DNA from: Alphaproteobacteria bacterium
Lineage (GTDB): Bacteria > Pseudomonadota > Alphaproteobacteria > SMXS01
Assembly (NCBI GenBank): GCA_028284945.1
Contig: JANQQJ010000009.1
Location: forward strand, 62,001-126,000
DNA: 64,000 nt
Direction of reading: 5' to 3'
A program made the position numbers and the translations under genes. The notes below the pieces were generated by a model. That model saw only the letters and a program-made list of their open reading frames with translations, had not been told where the DNA came from and made no database searches. Below, in pieces: positions 8,723-15,973 of the stretch. Every line of letters begins with the position of its first letter. The first letter of the stretch is position 1.

Positions 8723-9502
8723 GTGAAGAATCTATTCGATCTGACCGGCCGTGTAGGCCTGGTTACCGGTGGCAATGGCGGCATCGGTATCGGTATGGCC
8801 GAAGGCCTGGCGCAACACGGCGCCAGCACCGTGATCTGGGGCACCAATGCCGACAAAAATGCAGCCGCCGTGGCGCAGCTTGAGGCCCATGGCGGCGCGG
8901 TGCGGTCAGCCGTTGTCGACGTGTCGGACGAAGACGCAGTTAAAGCAGCGATGGCCGATATCCTAGAGGAGTTTGGACGCATCGACATCGCCATCGCGAA
9001 TGCCGGCATTTCAATCCGCCGAAAGAACCTGTTCGATATTTCAATCGAAGACTTTCGCCATATGGAAGACATCAACCTGCACGGCGTGCTGTTCACCCTG
9101 CGGGAGGCGGCGCGCCACATGGTCGAACGGGCGGAAAACGGTGACCCCGGCGGCTCGCTAGTCGGCATTGCCTCAACCGCTGCTGTGCACGGCGCGGCCC
9201 GCAACGAGCATTATGCGGCGACCAAGGGGGCGGTTGTCACCATGTGCCGGGCGATGGCTGTCGAGCTGGCGCGCTATCAGATCAGCGTCAACAGCATTTG
9301 TCCCGGCTGGGTACGGTCCGGCATGACCGAAGCCTCTCAGAAATGGGACAAATTCAACGACAACGTCATCAGCCGCGTGCCGATGAAGGGCTGGGCCGAT
9401 GGCGACGATTTCGCCGCTATCGCGGCTTACCTCGCCAGCCCCGCATCACGCTATCATACCGGTGACACGCTGGTGATCGACGGCGGGTATACGATTTATT
9501 GA
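8723..9502 (+). CDS. SDR-family oxidoreductase
   Basis: Classical short-chain dehydrogenase, 259 residues, GTG start. Seen: cofactor motif VTGGNGGIGIG at about residue 13, ANAG at about 89, the Ser in GIASTAA, the YAATK active-site pair, and a C-terminal DGGYTIY. First gene of a tight trio: its TGA overlaps the ATG of the chorismate mutase fusion (TGATG), which in turn overlaps the kinase gene the same way. Substrate not predictable; the family resembles 3-oxoacyl-ACP reductase and gluconate dehydrogenase. Confidence 0.88.
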   Translation: MKNLFDLTGRVGLVTGGNGGIGIGMAEGLAQHGASTVIWGTNADKNAAAVAQLEAHGGAVRSAVVDVSDEDAVKAAMADILEEFGRIDIAIANAGISIRRKNLFDISIEDFRHMEDINLHGVLFTLREAARHMVERAENGDPGGSLVGIASTAAVHGAARNEHYAATKGAVVTMCRAMAVELARYQISVNSICPGWVRSGMTEASQKWDKFNDNVISRVPMKGWADGDDFAAIAAYLASPASRYHTGDTLVIDGGYTIY

Positions 9503-10767
9503 TGCGCGCGCTGCTGCTGTCATTGCTGGTGCTGCTAGCTCAGGCCGGGCCAGCCGCGGCCACTGACCGCATGGTGTCATCAGAAGTCTTGCGGCTTACC
9601 GACCTGATTGCCTACCGGTTGGAGTTGATGCCGTCTGTCGCCGCCTGGAAGTGGCGCAATGATCGGCCGATAGAGGACCTGGCGCGCGAGGCCATTGTGC
9701 TGGATGCGGCCTCGGCGCGGGCTGGCGAACTGGGCCTCGATTCGAATTCGGCGAAAGCCTTTCTGGCCGCCCAGATCGAAGCGTCAAAGGCTGTACAGCA
9801 GATCAGTTTTGACCGGTGGCAGCGTGAGGGGTTTCCACCCGATCTGCCGGATCAGGACTTGAAGCGCCTGCTGCGGCCGGCGATCAGTGCCGCCGGGGAT
9901 GCCATCCTCGAGCAACTGGTGCTTGCCCGGCCATTGCTCGACGATCCGTGGCATCTTCAGGCGTTTACCGAAATTCTGGCGGCGCGGGCCAAAGCGATGG
10001 GGCTACAGCCTGAAACAGCGCAGGAGATTGTATCGGCCGCAGCCAATCTCTCCTTCGCCCCGGTACCGGCCACGCTGCTGGACCGTATTCTTCAGCAGGG
10101 CACGCTGCGCGTCGGAACAACGGGTGATTACGCACCGTTCAGTAGCGGCGGCAATGGCGACCTCAAAGGGATCGATATCGATCTGGCGCAGAATCTGGCG
10201 AACAGCCTGGGTGTTGAAATCGAATGGGTTGAGACAAGCTGGCCAAGCTTGATGGATGACTTCCGGGCCGGCGCGTTCGACATCGGCATGAGCGGGATCA
10301 GCCGCACGCTGGAACGCCAGCGGGACGGCTATTTCTCGCAGCCATACCACACCGGTGGCAAAACGCCGATTGTCCGCTGTGGCGAGGAAGCGCAGTTTGA
10401 TACGCTGGACGAAATCGACCGGCCTGATGTCCGCGTCATTGTGAATCCCGGCGGCACCAATCAGAGGTTTGTTGATGCCAATCTCGAAGACGCCGACGTG
10501 CGGGTCTTCCCCGACAACCGGACCGTTTTCGCCGAGATCGCCGAAAACCGCGCCGATGTCATGATCACAGATCAGATCGAGGTGCGGTTGCAGAGTTCTC
10601 TGATGCCGACGCTCTGTCCGGCGCTGGAAGGCACCTTCACGCACTCAGAAAAAGCGTTTCTGCTGCCCCGTGACCAAACTTGGTTGAATTATGTTAACGC
10701 TTGGCTGGATCAGGCAAAGGGAATGGGTCAGGTGCAGGAGGCATTTATACGTCATTTGGCACAGTGA
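9502..10767 (+). CDS. Secreted chorismate mutase (AroQ gamma) fused to cyclohexadienyl dehydratase (PheC-like)
   Basis: 421 residues with an N-terminal signal peptide (hydrophobic LLLSLLVLLAQAGPAAA), so likely periplasmic. Residues about 25-170 match the secreted AroQ-gamma pattern: RLELMPSVAAWKW, PIEDLARE, FLAAQIEASKAVQQ. From about residue 195 comes a periplasmic-binding-protein fold opening with LRVGTTGDYAPFS and matching PheC. Together these would turn chorismate into prephenate and then phenylpyruvate (or arogenate into phenylalanine). Alternatively the second half only binds an amino acid, since PheC and solute-binding proteins share the fold. ATG 9502 overlaps the upstream TGA. Confidence 0.8.
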   Translation: MRALLLSLLVLLAQAGPAAATDRMVSSEVLRLTDLIAYRLELMPSVAAWKWRNDRPIEDLAREAIVLDAASARAGELGLDSNSAKAFLAAQIEASKAVQQISFDRWQREGFPPDLPDQDLKRLLRPAISAAGDAILEQLVLARPLLDDPWHLQAFTEILAARAKAMGLQPETAQEIVSAAANLSFAPVPATLLDRILQQGTLRVGTTGDYAPFSSGGNGDLKGIDIDLAQNLANSLGVEIEWVETSWPSLMDDFRAGAFDIGMSGISRTLERQRDGYFSQPYHTGGKTPIVRCGEEAQFDTLDEIDRPDVRVIVNPGGTNQRFVDANLEDADVRVFPDNRTVFAEIAENRADVMITDQIEVRLQSSLMPTLCPALEGTFTHSEKAFLLPRDQTWLNYVNAWLDQAKGMGQVQEAFIRHLAQ

Positions 10768-11300
10768 TGGGCGCGGACACAGGACAGATCAATCGGGTCG
10801 CGATCGTCGGCAATATCGGGGCAGGCAAGACGACCCTGGCCCGGCATCTTGCCGTTACGCTGAACCTTCCCCTTCATGAATTGGACAAGGTTTTTTTCCA
10901 GCCGGGATACAAGGATATGCCCGCCGATGAAACGATCGGCCAATTCCGGCAGATTTTAGAGACAGACCGCTGGATCGTCGAAGGGGTGGAAAAGGCCCCG
11001 GTGCTGGAAATGGCGATTATGGCGGCTGACTTGGTGGTGATGATCGATTTGCCGCTGCCCGTGCATTACTGGCGAGCGGGCAGACGCCGTGTCTTGGCGC
11101 TCTGGCACGGTCATCCGGACGAGTTTCCGGTGAAGCGTGGCTGGCGGGAGGTGCTGGGCCAGTTCCGCACACTCTGGCGAGCCCACTGGCGGCTTGTCCC
11201 GCGTCTGAGGGAGACATTGACGCGTACTGGAGACACCACAGCAGTCCATCATCTCCGGTCCGGTAGGGCGCTGGACAGCTTTACCCACCAGTTCGATTGA
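10767..11300 (+). CDS. P-loop kinase-like ATPase (FlaR/topology-modulation type)
   Basis: 177 residues from ATG 10767, which overlaps the upstream TGA. Seen: Walker A GNIGAGKTT at about residue 15, a lid-like Arg-rich stretch WRAGRRRVL, and the hydrophobic strand LVVMIDLPLP. Similar to small adenylate-kinase-like proteins sometimes annotated as DNA topology modulation protein; the substrate is not established. Third gene of the SDR/AroQ-PheC operon. A shikimate-kinase role is tempting from context but nothing in the motifs supports it. Confidence 0.8.
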   Translation: MGADTGQINRVAIVGNIGAGKTTLARHLAVTLNLPLHELDKVFFQPGYKDMPADETIGQFRQILETDRWIVEGVEKAPVLEMAIMAADLVVMIDLPLPVHYWRAGRRRVLALWHGHPDEFPVKRGWREVLGQFRTLWRAHWRLVPRLRETLTRTGDTTAVHHLRSGRALDSFTHQFD

Positions 11301-11445
11301 GCCACCAGCATTGATGGCGTTGTTCGCGATCAATAATCGCGGCGCTCGGACGTGCCCTATTGGGTCTGCTGGGGTGGGGGGTAAGGCAGTCCGTTCATTC
11401 TGCACGGCTTGTGCTAGACTGGGCCAGGTTAAGGGGGAGAAATCA

Positions 11446-12207
11446 ATGAGCGTATTGGATCAGCTGCGGCTGGATGGACAGGTTGCCGTTGTGACCGGCG
11501 GCGGGCGCGGCATTGGCGAAGGCATTGCCCACGCGCTGAGTGACGCGGGCGCCGCTGTTGTGCTGGCGGCACGGCGGTCCGATGAGGTTGAGAAGGTCGC
11601 CGCCGATATCACTGCCAAAGGCGGACAGGCGCTTGCCGTGCCCACCGATGTGACCAACAGCCAGTCTGTCGATGCGCTGGCACAGGCCGCGGTCGACCAG
11701 TTCGGCAAGCTGAGCATTTGGGTGAGCAATGCCGGCGGGTCGCGGTTTATGGGCCCCTTAAGCGACGTGCCGATGCAGGCCTGGCAGGATTGCTTTGACC
11801 TGAACGTCACATCGATCTGGACGGGGACCAACGCAGCCTCCAAGCGGATGGCGGATGGGGGGTCGATCATCAATATCTCGTCGCACGCGGCGCGGGTCGC
11901 TGTCCCGGGCGCGGGGCACTACGCGGCATCCAAGGCGGCGGTGAACAGTCTAACCATGACTTATTCGCGCGAACTGGCGCCGAAGATCCGGGTGAATGCG
12001 ATTGAACCGGCCTTCATCCCGACGGAGGTGATGATGGATGCTCTGAAGCTGGAGGAGGGGGACCTGCCGAAGCTTCTGGAGCAGGCGCAGGTGCCCATCG
12101 GCCGCTTGGGCAAGCCGATGGATATCGGTGCCGCCGTTGTCTATCTGTCCTCCCCGGGGGCGAGCTGGGTGACTGGACAAATCTGGCCCGTGACGGGCGG
12201 GCTCTAG
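11446..12207 (+). CDS. SDR-family oxidoreductase
   Basis: 253 residues from ATG 11446, with AAGGGGGAGA just upstream; the open frame begins earlier at 11311 but the extension is not family-like. Seen: VTGGGRGIGEG, SNAGG, NISSHAA, YAASK active site and C-terminal TGQIWPVTGG. Followed 45 bases later by a RidA-like gene on the same strand, suggesting a shared catabolic role, though the substrate is unknown. Confidence 0.88.
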   Translation: MSVLDQLRLDGQVAVVTGGGRGIGEGIAHALSDAGAAVVLAARRSDEVEKVAADITAKGGQALAVPTDVTNSQSVDALAQAAVDQFGKLSIWVSNAGGSRFMGPLSDVPMQAWQDCFDLNVTSIWTGTNAASKRMADGGSIINISSHAARVAVPGAGHYAASKAAVNSLTMTYSRELAPKIRVNAIEPAFIPTEVMMDALKLEEGDLPKLLEQAQVPIGRLGKPMDIGAAVVYLSSPGASWVTGQIWPVTGGL

Positions 12208-12252
12208 CCAACTGGGTTGTGGTTGGCGTCTTTGAAATCAAGGAGAACGACT

Positions 12253-12639
12253 ATGGAAAAGAAAATGATCATGCCGCCGCACTTAAAGGCGCTGCACGAC
12301 AACTGGCATTTCTCGCCCGGTGTGCTGGTGGGCGACACGCTTTATGTTTCAGGCGCTATCGGATATCTGCCCGACGGGACCATCCCGCGCAACCCGACGG
12401 CGCAGTACATCGCCTGTTTTGAAAACATCAAGGCGGTGCTGGAAGAAGCCGGCGCCAGTTTCGACAATCTGGTCGAGATGAAAAGCTACCACACCGATCT
12501 GCAGCACAGCCTGGCCGATTTCGCAGAGATCAGGGACAGATATGTCACCGAGCCCTTTCCGACCTGGACGGCCATCGGCGTGCGAGAGCTGTCAAACCGT
12601 GATCTCGTTGTTGAAATAGATGGTGTCGCGAAACTATAA
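12253..12639 (+). CDS. RidA/YjgF-family protein
   Basis: 128 residues, ATG 12253 with AAGGAGAA about 6 bases upstream. RidA proteins hydrolyse reactive enamine/imine intermediates. Seen: GVLVGDTLYVSGAIG, NIKAVLEEAGASFDNLVEM and the C-terminal DLVVEIDGVAKL. The canonical RidA Arg near the C-terminus (in motifs like P.R) is not obvious: the region reads VTEPFPTWTAIGVREL, so this may be a non-archetypal subfamily member. Probably co-transcribed with the SDR gene upstream. Confidence 0.82.
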   Translation: MEKKMIMPPHLKALHDNWHFSPGVLVGDTLYVSGAIGYLPDGTIPRNPTAQYIACFENIKAVLEEAGASFDNLVEMKSYHTDLQHSLADFAEIRDRYVTEPFPTWTAIGVRELSNRDLVVEIDGVAKL

Positions 12640-12679
12640 AAAGAGGAAATGAAGTAAAAATTTCAATAAAATCTGAAAC

Positions 12680-12689
12680 AACTATAGTT
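12680..12689. promoter_or_regulatory. AACTATAGTT palindrome in the luxI leader
   Basis: A perfect 10-bp palindrome in the AT-rich segment before luxI. It could be half of a promoter or a regulator site; with such an AT-rich background it may also be chance. Confidence 0.25.
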
Positions 12690-12703
12690 AAAATAAAAAC
12701 ATT

Positions 12704-12721
12704 ACTATCTGATTAGCTAGT
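12704..12721. promoter_or_regulatory. Candidate lux box upstream of luxI
   Basis: ACTATCTGATTAGCTAGT is an 18-bp imperfect palindrome with 14 of 18 symmetric positions and a central GAT as in the lux-box consensus. It lies 42 bases before the luxI start. The outer half-sites differ from the classical ACCTGT/ACAGGT, so it is a candidate for one of the LuxR proteins encoded next door, not a proven site. Confidence 0.4.
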
Positions 12722-12730
12722 TGTTCATAC

Positions 12731-12753
12731 TTTTCCCCGATTTCTTCGGAAAA
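12731..12753 (+). promoter_or_regulatory. Hairpin just before the luxI ribosome site
   Basis: TTTTCC-CC-GA pairs with TCGGAAAA around loop TTTCT: 8 pairs with a two-base bulge, ending 10 bases before the luxI ATG and directly before its GAGG site (12755-12758). It may influence luxI translation; there is no T-run to make it a terminator. Confidence 0.35.
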
Positions 12754-12763
12754 CGAGGCGGGT

Positions 12764-13396
12764 ATGATTGATGTGGTGACGCCTGAACTAAGGCCGATGT
12801 ATGCGGACCAACTGGAACAGATGTTCCGCCAGCGATATGAGATATTTGTTGAGCAACTAGGGTGGGACTTGCCGTCGAAAGGCTGTGCTGAGCGGCTGGA
12901 GAAAGACCAGTTTGAGAGTGCCGACGCGATATACATGTTGGTTAGCAGTGATGGAATCACTGTCGAGGGTTCGGTTAGGATGCTGCCGACCAAAAAACCG
13001 CATATGATGTCAGAAGTTTTCCGGCACTTGTGTCCTAAAGGAGTGCCGCAAGGCGAATACGTCTGGGAAGTCTCGCGTATGTATGTTTGTGCTCCCCAAC
13101 GGTCCCGCGAGGAGCGAAGGGTTTTGGCACGTGCCCAGGCTATCGGGCTAATTGAATTTGGGCTTCTTTACGGGCTGGAGCAGATAACGTTTCAGACTTC
13201 GACTGACAAGATGCACCTGTTGGACAAGAATGGCTATGACTATGCTGTACTTGGGGACCCTGACCCGCAACCGGATGGAACGGAGAACGTCGCCTGTACA
13301 ATGTTTGTAAGTGTGGCGTCGCTGCACAAAATGAGAGCAATCCATCAAATAGATGGGCCTGTCATACACATGCCCCGCCGTCTGCTAGCTGCATAG
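12764..13396 (+). CDS. luxI: LuxI-family acyl-homoserine lactone synthase
   Basis: Makes an N-acyl-homoserine lactone signal from S-adenosylmethionine and an acyl-ACP (or acyl-CoA). 210 residues. Seen: RQRYEIFVEQLGWDLP with the conserved Arg, Phe and Trp, EKDQFESADAIY with the acidic pair, the conserved Arg in VEGSVRML, the Phe in SEVFRH, and the E-x-x-R pair in VWEVSRMYV. The acyl chain cannot be read from sequence. GAGG precedes the ATG. It heads an array of four luxR genes on the same strand; the region is more AT-rich than its flanks, consistent with transfer. Confidence 0.95.
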   Translation: MIDVVTPELRPMYADQLEQMFRQRYEIFVEQLGWDLPSKGCAERLEKDQFESADAIYMLVSSDGITVEGSVRMLPTKKPHMMSEVFRHLCPKGVPQGEYVWEVSRMYVCAPQRSREERRVLARAQAIGLIEFGLLYGLEQITFQTSTDKMHLLDKNGYDYAVLGDPDPQPDGTENVACTMFVSVASLHKMRAIHQIDGPVIHMPRRLLAA

Positions 13397-13431
13397 AGGG
13401 CAGGGTTCCAGCTAAACCTATTTCTCGCCAA

Positions 13432-13448
13432 AGCAGATACCATTTGCT
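13432..13448. promoter_or_regulatory. Imperfect palindrome upstream of the first luxR
   Basis: AGCAGATACCATTTGCT is a 17-bp inverted repeat (AGCA/TGCT and AT/AT arms) in the luxI-luxR gap, 36 bases before the first luxR start. Possible operator; no functional evidence. Confidence 0.25.
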
Positions 13449-13484
13449 AATGTTTCGCAACATGAGACTTTGATTGATGTGCCC

Positions 13485-14213
13485 ATGATCGATTTGGTCC
13501 AAGAATTCGTGGAAGCTAGCAGACAATCGGAAAGTGAAGACGTGCTTCACGCCCGATTTGGCGAAACCATATCTGAATTAGGGTATGATCGCTTTTGCGC
13601 GTGGTCGCTTGTGGACCCTCAAGTAAGGCCCGATGGTTCAGTGCTTCTCATGAACTATCCTGAGCGCTGGACGTCTCACTATCGTGAGCGGGAGTATTGG
13701 CGGGTTGATCCGACATATCGACTGGGTATGCAGGGCACGGTTCCTTTTTTGTGGACAGATGTAGTTGCAGACAAGGGCCTTACGGCTGCTGAGCGCCAGT
13801 TTATGCGCGAAGCAGGGGATGCCGGACTGCATTATGGGCTGACTGTTCCGGTTAGAGGTGGTCAGGTGCGCCCAGGTAACGTAACAGTTTATAGTGAGGA
13901 TCGGGAATTTGATCCCCGGGCAACTCACACGCTGCATTTGCTCTCCATATATTTGTATGAGGCAGCAAGCCGGATCAGTCTCGATCGCAGTAAGGAGAAT
14001 CCCTACGCTCCACTGGTGCCGTTGACGGTCCGGGAATGCGAATGCATCAAGTGGGCTGCCTTGGGTAAGACCGATTGGGAGATTGGAGAAATCCTGGGGA
14101 TTAGCCAATCGACCGCACATTTTCATATTGAGAAAGCCAAAAAGAAGTTTGGCGTTGCCACGAGAACCCAAGCGGTCGTTCAGGCGGTTGTGACCAATCA
14201 GATTATTCCATAG
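13485..14213 (+). CDS. LuxR-family quorum-sensing regulator, paralogue 1
   Basis: 242 residues, ATG 13485 chosen because MIDLVQEFVEAS aligns with the N-termini of paralogues 3 and 4; the frame extends five codons further. An N-terminal autoinducer-binding domain is followed by a LuxR helix-turn-helix. All ligand-pocket hallmarks (TraR numbering) are present: Trp57 and Tyr61 in RWTSHY, Asp70 in RVDP, Trp85 in FLWTD and Gly113 in HYGLTVPV. The DNA-binding domain (VRECECIKWAALGKT, ending RTQAVVQAV) has Glu178 and Gly188, with Ile at 182. It follows luxI by 88 bases and is the best candidate for the cognate receptor. Confidence 0.94.
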   Translation: MIDLVQEFVEASRQSESEDVLHARFGETISELGYDRFCAWSLVDPQVRPDGSVLLMNYPERWTSHYREREYWRVDPTYRLGMQGTVPFLWTDVVADKGLTAAERQFMREAGDAGLHYGLTVPVRGGQVRPGNVTVYSEDREFDPRATHTLHLLSIYLYEAASRISLDRSKENPYAPLVPLTVRECECIKWAALGKTDWEIGEILGISQSTAHFHIEKAKKKFGVATRTQAVVQAVVTNQIIP

Positions 14214-14226
14214 ACCTGCACCAGGT
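14214..14226. promoter_or_regulatory. ACCTG-CAC-CAGGT inverted repeat between luxR 1 and 2
   Basis: Perfect 5-bp arms identical to the ends of a classical lux box but with a 3-base instead of a 10-base spacer. It occupies the 21-base gap between the two genes. It could be a compressed operator, a small mRNA hairpin or chance. Confidence 0.3.
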
Positions 14227-14234
14227 TTTCGCGC

Positions 14235-14954
14235 GTGGCGTTTCGTATCGTTGGTGAGTTTCTGGATCGTGCGCACCATGCTGCTTCTGAGGCTATGTTG
14301 TGTGACCTTTTTGAAGCGTCACTTGGCAAGATGGGGTGCAATCGATTTTCGGCATGGTCGGATGACGCGCTTCATGGGAACTCGATGGGCGCGATTTCTA
14401 TTGAACAATTTCCCCCTCATTGGTTAGCGGAAGTTCTGGACCGTCAGACTTGGCGCATTGATCCAATACCGCGTCTTGGGCGCTTGACGGTCAGTCCGTT
14501 TTTGTGGACCGATCCACAAGTCGAAGCTCAGTTTGATGAAACTGAAAGGCTCTTTATGAAGGAGGCCGAAGCCGCTGGTGTTTCGGGGGGACTGTTCATA
14601 CCAGTTTGGTCCGCCGGTTCCACGCTCGGTAACGTGAGTGTATTTGCCGACGGCGAACCTGTTCATTCTGGTGCGGTTAATCGCCTACATAATCTTAGTG
14701 TCGTGTTCTACGAAGCCTTAAGGCGACTGAAAACAGTCGACGAGAAGATTGAGCCTAATGAGCTAGTGACAACCGAACGGGACTGTCTTTCCTGGTTGGC
14801 TCATGGCCAGGATGACTGGGAGATAAGCACCCTGCTGAATATCTCCGAAAACGAAGTTCGTATCCATGTTGGGCAAGCCATGCGCAAATTCGGTGTTCCC
14901 ACCCGCACGCAGGCTGTCGTTCAGGCCATCATGACGGGTCAGATTGTCCCCTAA
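14235..14954 (+). CDS. LuxR-family quorum-sensing regulator, paralogue 2 (Tyr61 lost)
   Basis: 239 residues, GTG start 21 bases after paralogue 1. Same architecture: autoinducer-binding domain, then LuxR helix-turn-helix. Trp57, Asp70, Trp85 and Gly113 are present, but where Tyr61 should be the sequence is HWLAEVLDR, giving Val. The DNA-binding half (TERDCLSWLAHGQDDWEIS) keeps Glu178, Leu182 and Gly188. In the family Tyr61 packs against the signal and hydrogen-bonds it, so altered ligand range or loss of ligand need is inferred. Confidence 0.93.
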   Translation: MAFRIVGEFLDRAHHAASEAMLCDLFEASLGKMGCNRFSAWSDDALHGNSMGAISIEQFPPHWLAEVLDRQTWRIDPIPRLGRLTVSPFLWTDPQVEAQFDETERLFMKEAEAAGVSGGLFIPVWSAGSTLGNVSVFADGEPVHSGAVNRLHNLSVVFYEALRRLKTVDEKIEPNELVTTERDCLSWLAHGQDDWEISTLLNISENEVRIHVGQAMRKFGVPTRTQAVVQAIMTGQIVP

Positions 14955-14960
14955 TAATCT

Positions 14961-14980
14961 TGGCCTGCGTTGGCAGACCA
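14961..14980. promoter_or_regulatory. 20-bp inverted repeat between luxR 2 and 3
   Basis: TGGCCTGC-GTTG-GCAGACCA has 8-bp arms with one mismatch and a CTG/CAG core. It begins 6 bases after the paralogue 2 stop and about 97 before the paralogue 3 start. Candidate operator for luxR 3, or a weak terminator hairpin. Confidence 0.35.
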
Positions 14981-15076
14981 ACTTTTATTTTCTGGCCCTT
15001 GCGGACGCTTGCGCACTGAACCCCATTTGGTACGGTTGGGTGGAAAGACAGTTTTGTGTGATTGCTGATTGATTGG

Positions 15077-15802
15077 ATGTTTCGCGAAGTAGAAGAGTTT
15101 CTTGAGGCAAGTCGCGCCGCCCAATCCGATAGCCAGATTGAGGCGATTTTCGCAAAGTCGATTGAGGCCTTGGGATTCGATGCATTCGTCGCTTGGACGG
15201 ACGGTACTGAGGGCATTGAGCTGCCCGGCGGCGTGAAATCCGACAATTTTCCGGAGGATTGGCTGTCCTATTATCTGGATCGCCAATATTGGTCGGTCGA
15301 TCCTATCTATCGCCTGGGTGTTAAGACACAGCATCCCTTCTTCTGGGGCGACCCGGCGTTTACCTCCCAGTTCAACCCGCGTGAAGTCGAGCTGATGGGA
15401 GAGGCTGCGCATGCAGGACTGCAGCAAGGCCTTGTTGTTCCGGTGCGTTATGCTAACGACCGTCCAGGCACCGTTTCGGTCTTGGGCGGTGCTGATCCAG
15501 GCAAGGGTGGGGCGGCGGTCAAGCTGCACAACCTTGCTGTATACTTTTATGGATTATTGCGTCGATCGTCGCAGCGCCGAAGTGCAAGGGGCTCTGAGTA
15601 TGCAGGTTGTCTGACACAAAGGGAGCGTGAGTGTTTGCTGTGGTTGGCCGCTGGTAGAACAGATTGGGATATCAGCGCCATCCTCGGCGTCAGCGAATCG
15701 GGCGTGCGTCTTCACGTCGCACGCGCGATGCGCAAACTTGGTGTTCCAACGCGCACACAGGCCGTCGCGCAGGCGATTATTACCTCACAGATCATTCCCT
15801 GA
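15077..15802 (+). CDS. LuxR-family quorum-sensing regulator, paralogue 3
   Basis: 241 residues, ATG 15077 (MFREVEEFLEAS) chosen by alignment with paralogue 4; a TTG lies five codons upstream. Ligand-pocket hallmarks are all present: DWLSYY (Trp57, Tyr61), SVDP (Asp70), FFWGD (Trp85) and QQGLVVPV (Gly113). Helix-turn-helix TQRERECLLWLAAGRTDWDIS is canonical with Glu178, Leu182 and Gly188. It has its own 122-base upstream gap with a palindrome, so may be transcribed separately from luxR 1-2. Likely a full, functional receptor. Confidence 0.93.
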   Translation: MFREVEEFLEASRAAQSDSQIEAIFAKSIEALGFDAFVAWTDGTEGIELPGGVKSDNFPEDWLSYYLDRQYWSVDPIYRLGVKTQHPFFWGDPAFTSQFNPREVELMGEAAHAGLQQGLVVPVRYANDRPGTVSVLGGADPGKGGAAVKLHNLAVYFYGLLRRSSQRRSARGSEYAGCLTQRERECLLWLAAGRTDWDISAILGVSESGVRLHVARAMRKLGVPTRTQAVAQAIITSQIIP

Positions 15803-15805
15803 GGC

Positions 15806-15818
15806 GCCTTACTAAGGC
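15806..15818. repeat. GCCTTA-C-TAAGGC palindrome after luxR 3
   Basis: A perfect 13-bp palindrome starting 3 bases past the luxR 3 stop codon, in the 171-base gap before luxR 4. Role unknown: operator, terminator stem or chance. Confidence 0.3.
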
Positions 15819-15973
15819 CAAATTATGCTGTGACGGTAATGGCTGGATTCTTACGGATCAGGCTAAGCTGTCCCGTTTTTTGGTTGCGAACGGATTTTGG
15901 CCGCAAAAGCCCTGTACAACCGAAACGCGTGGTTATAGTGTTTCAATACTGAGTCGATGGCCCACGGTTCAAT

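Noticed and set aside
10767-11300. Shikimate kinase in an aromatic-amino-acid operon
   Set aside because: Walker A is present but the shikimate-binding residues are not recognisable, and the pattern fits adenylate-kinase-like FlaR proteins better.
12731-12753. Terminator before luxI
   Set aside because: No T-run follows the stem and it abuts the luxI ribosome site, so a leader hairpin is more likely.
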